Positions 57,468-64,000 of a stretch of 64,000 bases of DNA are shown here, piece by piece. The DNA lies in NCBI GenBank assembly GCA_964017195.1, contig OZ024890.1, positions 50,583,593 to 50,647,592 on the forward strand, in the 5' to 3' direction. How positions within the stretch are numbered: the first letter of the stretch is position 1; every line of letters starts with the position of its first letter. The notes beneath the pieces were generated by a model that saw only the letters and a program-made list of their open reading frames with translations, did no database searches and was not told where the DNA came from. The DNA comes from Siderastrea radians (lineage: Eukaryota; Cnidaria; Anthozoa; Scleractinia; Rhizangiidae). A program made the position numbers and the translations under genes.

Positions 57468-58600
57468 TCAACAGTTAATTCTCTGCATCGATTCATTTTC
57501 TTTATTTTCTCCTCCGTTTATATCAATTTTCACTTAGTTAGTCGGGTGGCAGTGCTGTTCTTGAAAAATCTGTGTAGAAGTAGATAGAAAACCTTCCCAA
57601 ATAGCGCAAGATTTCGAAAGGTATAAAATAAACAACCCTAGCTGTCGACATGGGGAAGGGAAATTGGCTATTGAGAGAGCGTGAAGGAATTTAATTCGGG
57701 ACCACCGAAGACAAATCCAGAGCCCTTAGCCACCAAGCCATGCCTTCAGCGGTTGCAATCCACCTCAGTACGCTTCGTTCTGAGGAAGCTTTCCCTGGCT
57801 GGTGTGAAAGCTGTTTTCTTTCGGATTACAGATTCATTGTTACTTGCGTTTTTTGCTGTTATCCACCATTCGTAACATAATTTGTGTTTTGAAATAAGTT
57901 AATACTGCCAAGAGCACGATAAAACATTTTTTGTACTGTGTAGATAGGAAACGCAACACATTTCTCAGATTTCTATCTGTGGCAGTAATCTGTGCGAGGG
58001 CCACACACGCTTATAAATATTTTTCAGTTCACAATTGTAGTAATGTTGCACAAAACTTCATCATTATTTTTAGTTTTTTTGCTACTGTAAATGTGTATTT
58101 TGTTTTTTAAGTGTAACTTAAAATAGCTGATGTTGCCCTCCCCTTTAATAAGAAAAACTAGCACAGTTTAAGTATTGGTGTAGTTGTATTTATTAGGTAT
58201 TTATTTCAATGACGGGTTCATTGTCATTGTTACCTAGAAAAACCCAACTGTACTCATAGCTAAAACTATCCCGTAGGAATAATTATAAAGCAGGTAGCAC
58301 ATTGTGGGTGCTGTTACAAACAGGGTACTAGACAAATGTTCGAATTATTTTTGTAAAATAAGCAATCATGTTATAGAGTGTGATACAATCACGAATGGTC
58401 ATTAAAGGCACCTTGTTCGTATGTCCTCGCATAGGGCATCCCTATATTATAGCAAACATAGCATAACCTGCATTACTTACAGTGCTCTCGCTGTAGCGAT
58501 TTACTAAGCAATTGTTTTAACTACCGAATTGCGGCCTGCGTAGGAGACCGCAGATTTGTTAGCGATATTAACGCCGATTTTCAAGTCGCCCGTGTAAATA
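57468..58600. other. 3' flank of the gene, no further gene seen
   Basis: AT-rich sequence after the stop codon, presumably 3' UTR followed by intergenic DNA. Short ORFs only, no domain or splice evidence. The right part (58495-58600) leads into the transposon island. Confidence 0.5.
57627..57632 (+). other. Candidate polyadenylation signal
   Basis: AATAAA lies 160 bases after the TAG stop at 57467 in an AT-rich stretch. It is the first canonical hexamer downstream of the stop. It is a plausible 3' end for the gene but rests on the hexamer alone. Confidence 0.35.
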
Positions 58601-58807
58601 CACCTTTTGCTGTTCATTACGAGAAAATACGCAATCATTTGCGGAAACGGCCTTCAATTGCGCGAAGAGACATTCATGAGCGCGAAAGTACGAACATTTG
58701 CGCATAAATCAGATTCAATAACGATATTTGCATTTTAATCAACATTCAATAACACTTTTGGGCATTCATATGCGTCATTCGGCATACAAAAAAGAGAAAT
58801 ATACTTT

Positions 58808-60538
58808 CATTTGCGCTAGCATGCAAGTCATTAACACCATCTTGAATGTCAATAGGGACAATAAACAAACATTAAAGTGAAAATACGATTTATTAACATT
58901 TCTGTCACACTGAAAGCAATTCAATAGAATTCCTGGACGGCCTTAGTGTGGATGAGACAAACATTAATGCACTTGTACAAACAATTACGCGTTCTTTAAA
59001 TTCAATAAACAAAAAACGATTTTCAATTGAATAGTACCAATAGTACCTGAATTTTAATCTATCCCTCAATAACCTCTCTGTTTAAACATCTTGGCAGGTA
59101 GGTCTGCATTAAACGGTACCATTGAGCACATTTAGCTGCGGTGACGGTGGCGATGTTTCTGTGTAGAGCTTCAAGAAGTTGTTGTGTTCGAAAATCCCCT
59201 AGTGGGATTCTTCGGGCTCTTGCTTCATCTCTGTTGTCCATAAGTCTTTGGATTTCAGGACGGGAGATGTCGGCCTTGATGGCCGCTTTAAGACTGCTTA
59301 TTGCCTGTTCCATGATGTTGAGGAAAGGGCTGTAGGGTGGAAGCATTTTAAGCTCTGTATTTGGGGCGGAAAGGTCGGGTTTCTGTGGGCCGGTGTTCCG
59401 TCATAAACAAAGATCACTGACTCGTCAGGATCTAAGTTCGTCCTCGCCTGTGCCAGGAAGTTGTTAAAACGCTCAGCGTTCATTCCTCCCACAGCGCCTG
59501 ACGAAAACACAAGTCCGTTTATGGGCGAAATTGCCATTGTCACGGTCAGGTTTCGTCCACGCTGACCGCACACTTGGCGGTACGCCCTCTCTCCTTGCCG
59601 CGCCCTACCGTGACTTCTGACCGTCCAAATATTGTAGCCGCATTCGTCGACAAACACACAGTGACGGACTATGGCGTGATTCATAAACCAGTTCGCGTAA
59701 TCGACTCGCTTGTTCAGCACGTCAGGTCTGTTTCTGTCAGCAGGGAGGGGTCTGACCAGTTTCACTCGGAACAGCATCCCGTCTAAAGTTCTTGATACAG
59801 TACGGTCATGTATCTTGGGTTTGGCTGGTAACCGTCTCCTTAATTGACTGTTTATTTGAGCAAGTGTGAGCAGACAGTTTTCGTTGATAATTTGCTCTAG
59901 ATAGTCTCTCATTTTATCATCCACGCGCACGTTGTTTCTTCCACCTCTTGGTCTCTCCCGAATTCTGCCTTCTGTGATGTAACGCGCCACGATACCCCTT
60001 GCCGTTGATCGATTCACGCCCAACGTGTCTGCGACCAAAAGATAGTCTTCCTGCTCGTCCTCAAAAGCTCTAACGATTCTCTCTCTGTGTTCGAGAGGTA
60101 TTCGATTTCTTCGAGGCATTTTGTATGTACATGTACATGTACCAGTAGTCAAAAAACGCTCACGAAGAGAAATGAACAGGAAAAAATTTTCTGATCCTTT
60201 TATCCTATTTTGCACTTGACAAAGGTTACGTAACCTATCCAAAGGGTTGTACATACATGTACATATCATGGGCATCACACTGGCAATGAAAATTTCAGGC
60301 AAAATAGGTATTGTTCCATTGAAAATCGTTTTTTGTTTATTGAATTTAAGGAACACGTAATTGTTTGTACAAGTGCATTAATGTTTGTCTCATCCACACT
60401 AAGGCCGTCCAGGAATTCTATTGAATTGCTTTCAGTGTGACAGAAATGTTAATAAATCGTATTTTCACTTTAATGTTTGTTTATTGTCCCTATTGACATT
60501 CAAGATGGTGTTAATGACTTGCATGCTAGCTCAAATGA
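58808..60538 (-). mobile_element. Tc1/IS630-like transposon with ~220-bp inverted ends
   Basis: Left end around GCTAGCATGCAAGTCATTAA and right end TTAATGACTTGCATGCTAGC. Inverted similarity runs inward through AACAAACATTAAAGTGAAAA and CAATAAACAAAAAACGATTT (to about 59020 and 60325), enclosing one transposase gene. The ends are still highly similar, suggesting recent insertion. Confidence 0.8.
59059..60119 (-). pseudogene. IS630/Tc1-type DDE transposase with one frameshift
   Basis: The likely start is ATG at 60117-60119 (MPRRNRIPLEHRERIVRAFE). The homeodomain-like HTH is LLVADTLGVNRSTARGIVAR, followed by the basic linker RERPRGGRNNVRV. The catalytic core shows CVFVDECGYNIW (first D), VIFVYDGTPAHRN (second D) and MLPPYSPFLNIMEQAISSLK (the glutamate of the family PPYSPxLNPIE motif). 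The frame changes between second and third motifs, near 59376-59400, consistent with loss of one base. About 350 residues in all, the usual size. An upstream in-frame extension to 60356 lies in the inverted end and is unlikely to be translated. Confidence 0.8.
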
Positions 60539-60545
60539 GGTTAAG

Positions 60546-62001
60546 TGGAAAACGAGGAGTGCGGAGTGCGGAGTGTGGAAAACGCGGAGTGTAGAAAATG
60601 CGGAGTGTAGAAAATGCGGAGTGTGGAAAATGCGGAGTGTGGAAAATGCGGAGTGTTAAAGAAAAATATATAAAAAGGTTATAAAAAGCGGGTCAAAAGA
60701 AAAAAGGTAATATCGCCACACGTACTCAATTATATTAGGTATAACACCCTATATAGCTCCCCCGCCCACTGCACAGACCCTGGAAAGGGCAAACTGCTCT
60801 TAACAAAATGAAAAATCACAAAATTTATTTTTTGGCTTATTTTCAAAATCGCGAAATTAAGTACTCGTAAACACGTCTTTCGAATTCTATAGAAAGAAAG
60901 GACACGTGAAAATTAATGAAAATTAATGAATATAAAAAGCTTGTATGGAAAAGGAAATTGAAAAACAATCCTTAATTCCGCTATATTTTTGGTAAGATCG
61001 TTTTAAATGTTTAATTAAAGGTGATATCTTGACACGGACACAAGTAACAAGGTATAACACTCTATAAAACTCCTTCATGCATCATTGCGTTTTAACGCGC
61101 GTAGCATTATTGTGAATTAACGATATTAACAATCAGTCCATGTTCTTTGGAAAAGCGATGCGTCATTGAGTTTCGTTGCTAAATCGTACATTATTTTTTT
61201 GTAGCTATGAAAAACAGTAACGAATACTGAGGTAAATAAAACAAACCCACGCGTGTAGCATTACTGTTAATTAACGATATAATAACAGTCAGTCCATGTT
61301 CTTTTAGCATTTCCTTCTGGCTTTCATCAAGTGAGTGGTAGGTGCTGAAGTCGATATGTACACGTTCGTCAAAAACAGGGTTTTTTCGCATGATATGCAC
61401 AGGGCTGGGATGCATGGTAATAGGTATTGGTAAAGTCTGTGCTGGACACCTGCGTACCTGCCGACGGTCGACGTGCTTGACCACGATGTTGTGTGGTGGC
61501 TGACGAAATTTTTCTGCAAAATTGTCACCGCATCCGTAGCACTTCTTCACACTTTTTTTCTAAACCGGAAACAACTACTATGGCTTAACTGGAAAAAAAA
61601 ACTACACAACTTCATTTATTTCTCTAGAATTCGAAAGACGTGTTCTACGAGCACTAAATTTCGCGGTTTTGAAAACAAACAAACAAAAAACTATTTTTTC
61701 ACTTCGTTAAAGAGTACTGTGCTTTTCCAGGGTCCGCACAGGGGGCATGGGACAGGAAGGAGTTATATTGGGTCAGCAGCCCATCAGCCATCCTGATTGG
61801 GTGTTATACCTACGTGTGGCGATATTACTTTTTTTTTTCTTTTAAGCTTTTTATATATTTTTCTTTAACACTCCACATTTTCCACACTCCGCATTTTCTA
61901 CACTCCGTATTTTCCACACTCCTCATTTTCCACACTCCGCATTTTCTACACTCCGCATTTTCAACACTCCGCACTCAGCACTCCGCACTCCGCGTTTTCC
62001 A
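60546..62001. mobile_element. Element with minisatellite-like inverted ends
   Basis: The left end repeats GCGGAGTGTGGAAAAT about seven times (60556-60657). The right end repeats the complement TCCACACTCCGCATTTT (61868-61998). Further in, GGTAATATCGCCACACGTA and its complement match, then ACAGACCCTGGAAAGGGC and CTTTTCCAGGGTCCGCACA. It abuts the Tc1-like element within ten bases. Confidence 0.7.
61191..61550 (-). pseudogene. Unidentified coding remnant with CxxC motif
   Basis: About 119 codons without an ATG start: KKCYGCGDNFAEKFRQPPHN, IVVKHVDRRQVRR, then HIMRKNPVFDERVHIDFSTY and SQKEMLKEHGLTVI. One CxxC and a basic, PPHN-containing stretch. I have an impression of similar repeated ORFs in other cnidarians, not verified. 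It lies inside the element 60546-62001 and is probably a fragment of an element-encoded protein. Confidence 0.4.
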
Positions 62002-62564
62002 TTTATTGAATGTTGATTAAAATGCAAAAATCGCTATTGAATCTGACTTTTGCGCAAATGTTCGTATTTTCGCGCTAATGAATGTCTCTTCGCGTAATTA
62101 ATCGCCGTTTCACGCAAATGATTGCGTATTTTCTCGTAATGAACAGCAAAAGGTGTAGTCGTTCACACTGTCAGGAAACCGTCTCTTGTCATAACTCTGT
62201 TGTGTCGCTCTTCCTCCCTCTTTTTCCGTTTTTGGTTTGACGCGTTTGTTTGTTTGTTCGTTTTTTATTTTTTATTTTTTTTTTAGGCAATGAACTAGAC
62301 TTTCGCTATCTGGAACAGACAAAGGAAACGAATTTCTTCGAGATAGCGAGCGTTTGGGAGGGCCAATTGTGAATAATCGCGCAACAACATCCAACGGAAT
62401 CCAGTTTCAGTTTGAGATAGCGGAGGATTCGTCATGCCGGGGTTCGAGACTTCCATTTAACGTTCCTGTTTAGGACTAATGATAAAATACACACTCTCCT
62501 GTTTTACAGATTTCAAAGGTATTTTAGAGACCGGCAAACGTCTCCGATCTGCATACTCTCATGG

Positions 62565-63125
62565 TAAGCCATATTTAACAACGACACTCGTGCTACCATA
62601 CCCTGTCTAGGACAAGTCTAGTCCCTGTTTAGGACAGACTAGTACGGAATTATATACCCTGTTCAGGACAGAGAGGCCAAAACCCATACCCGCAGCATGT
62701 CCCCATATAGACCATATAAGGGAGCCCCCCCCCCTTGGGGATTCCCGGTGTAAACTCGAAGCTCGTGCTAACTTGGACCACACTTGATTTCTCTTAAGAC
62801 CACTGGACAAAACGTGATAGTTCGTCCTTTGAGAATGCATGCGATAAGTTGGGGCATCCTGAAGGTGGAGAGGGGGGGGAGGGGGAGGGGTACTCCCTTA
62901 GATGGCCTATTCGGGGGACGTGCTGCTGACAGGGTATGGTTTTAGCCTCTCTGTCCTAGACAGGGTGCAAGTGTGCATTTTGTCATTTGTTCAAAACAAG
63001 GACCTAAACTGGAGGGTGTTTTCCTACTCAGGGCTGGTATTTTAGGGCATTTTTTGTCCGAAACAGGGTCAGGGTTTCATGCCCTTAGCAGCGCCACACC
63101 CAAACATGGGTCAAGTGCCCCTCCG
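62565..63125. repeat. Interspersed repeat with recurring ACAGGGTATGG-type units
   Basis: CCCTGTCTAGGACA, CCCTGTTTAGGACA and CCCTGTTCAGGACA at 62601-62665, then the reverse arrangement (GACAGGGTATGGTTTTAGCC, GTCCTAGACAGGGTGCAAG) from 62928. The second half matches the repeat at 52426-52670. The two halves are inverted relative to each other. Confidence 0.55.
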
Positions 63126-63707
63126 GGGGTGGCAGCAGGAATCCCATCCCCCGATAACTAGAACCTTTTTTGATTTCCCTTCAAGGTTCAAGTTATCGGG
63201 AGTCAACTGAAATTACGTTGCGCGAGGGACTACGTGCCGTCCAACTTGGGAAATACTAATTGGACAGCTGAATGGGATTTTAGGCTAGCCGTAACCATAG
63301 TAACCACCCAGCTAAAGTTCCGGGCCTAAAGCTTCAAGGGCAGTCGGGAGGACTTACAATGCGTGACGGATTCTTTTGGGTAAAAGGGCTTTTGCACGTT
63401 GAACAGTTTGCCAAAAGAATTACTAAATATCCGATTGGTTTCATGGTACAATTTTATCGAGTCTGCGTGAACCACACGCTTTGTCAAATAATAGGAAATC
63501 GATATTCAGGACTGTGCGACAGAAAGTGACAGACACCGGAAATTCACCTAACAGCTACTTCGTACTTTGAACTCCCTTTATATCGCTTTGCTATTTCGCA
63601 AGATTGTTTTCAACGTTCAGTTCGCGTCCTGATATTCGTTTTGTTTTAACTGTTACATAGCAGGTGTAGTTCCCAGCTTTGAAAATAGGTTATCTTGACT
63701 CAAGAAA

Positions 63708-63806
63708 GGAATGAAGCTGGGATCAGGAGACTTATCGCTTTTCATACCTCAGGAAGAAAGAAATGGAGCTGGGATCAGGAGACTTATGCTTTTCATACCT
63801 CAGGAT
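63708..63806. repeat. ~50-bp direct tandem duplication
   Basis: GAAGCTGGGATCAGGAGACT then TTTTCATACCTCAGGA, followed by a second copy from 63765. Confidence 0.8.
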
Positions 63807-63946
63807 CGACATGAAGATTTATGAGGCTCATTATGGACTCATTATGGACATGTTATCAGTCCTGGGTGAGTTTTTGCTCTTTTAGCTTATTCATACGCTA
63901 AAATATAAATCTCGGTTTTAAAATGTTCTATGGGCTACTTAATAAT

Positions 63947-63947
63947 A

Positions 63948-63978
<31 letters not shown>

Positions 63979-64000
63979 CGACGACGACGACGACGATGAT
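63947..64000. repeat. GAT/GAC microsatellite at the window edge
   Basis: (GAT)n then (GAC)n, continuing past the end of the window. Confidence 0.95.

Larger units (their letters stand above)
58601..62155. mobile_element. Outer TA-flanked DNA transposon hosting two further elements
   Basis: Left end CACCTTTTGCTGTTCATTAC and right end GTAATGAACAGCAAAAGGTG, with TA at 58599-58600 and 62156-62157. Inverted similarity extends about 150 bp to ATTTTAATCAACATTCAATA (58733-58752) and its complement (62005-62024). The subterminal motif CATTTGCG recurs, as in transposase-binding arrays. Two other elements (58808-60538 and 60546-62001) lie inside it. Confidence 0.75.

Overview
This is an animal genomic window, most likely from an anthozoan and probably a reef coral. 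The coding sequence is split into many short exons with canonical GT-AG introns. The domain set (LRR, fibro-slime, cadherin-like, EGF, thrombospondin type 3, thrombospondin C-terminal, LamG) is metazoan extracellular matrix. The introns are packed with small DNA transposons, tRNA-derived SINEs and microsatellites of a kind I associate from memory with cnidarian genomes. The species cannot be fixed from sequence alone.

Almost the whole window is one plus-strand gene running from before base 2547 to a TAG stop at 57465-57467. I could join 48 exons by hand into one open frame of 6,040 nt (about 2,012 residues), with every exon phase matching the next. In order it encodes: nine LRR exons (2547-9149), an LRR C-terminal cap (10101-10282), an FN3-like region (11366-13138), a fibro-slime domain (14233-19296), cadherin-like modules (20134-23572), a cysteine-rich region (24929-29265), thrombospondin-type EGF domains (31504-35317), calcium-binding thrombospondin type 3 repeats (35854-46466), the thrombospondin C-terminal lectin-like domain (46291-49950), one LamG domain (50725-55990), then the start of a second LamG and a basic tail (55929-57467). 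The 5' end (signal peptide, promoter) lies outside the window or was not found. The product is a giant secreted thrombospondin-family protein, resembling what has been called a mega-thrombospondin.

The introns hold the other structure: a 2.3 kb TTAA-flanked element at the left edge, two copies of a 0.4 kb TTAA-flanked MITE, three copies of a 0.28 kb TA-flanked MITE, Harbinger-like MITEs with 3-bp target duplications, a Tc1/mariner-like element with an internal palindrome, LINE reverse transcriptase tails, tRNA-derived SINEs (one in a near-perfect foldback), several minisatellites and long microsatellites. One intron also carries decayed tandem copies of part of the neighbouring cysteine-rich exon.

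Downstream of the gene, 58601-62155 is a nested transposon island. An outer TA-flanked element contains a Tc1/IS630-like element with a nearly complete but frameshifted transposase, directly followed by a third element with minisatellite-like inverted ends and a coding remnant. From 62156 to the end I see mostly repeats and no convincing gene, apart from a weak candidate first exon near 63811.
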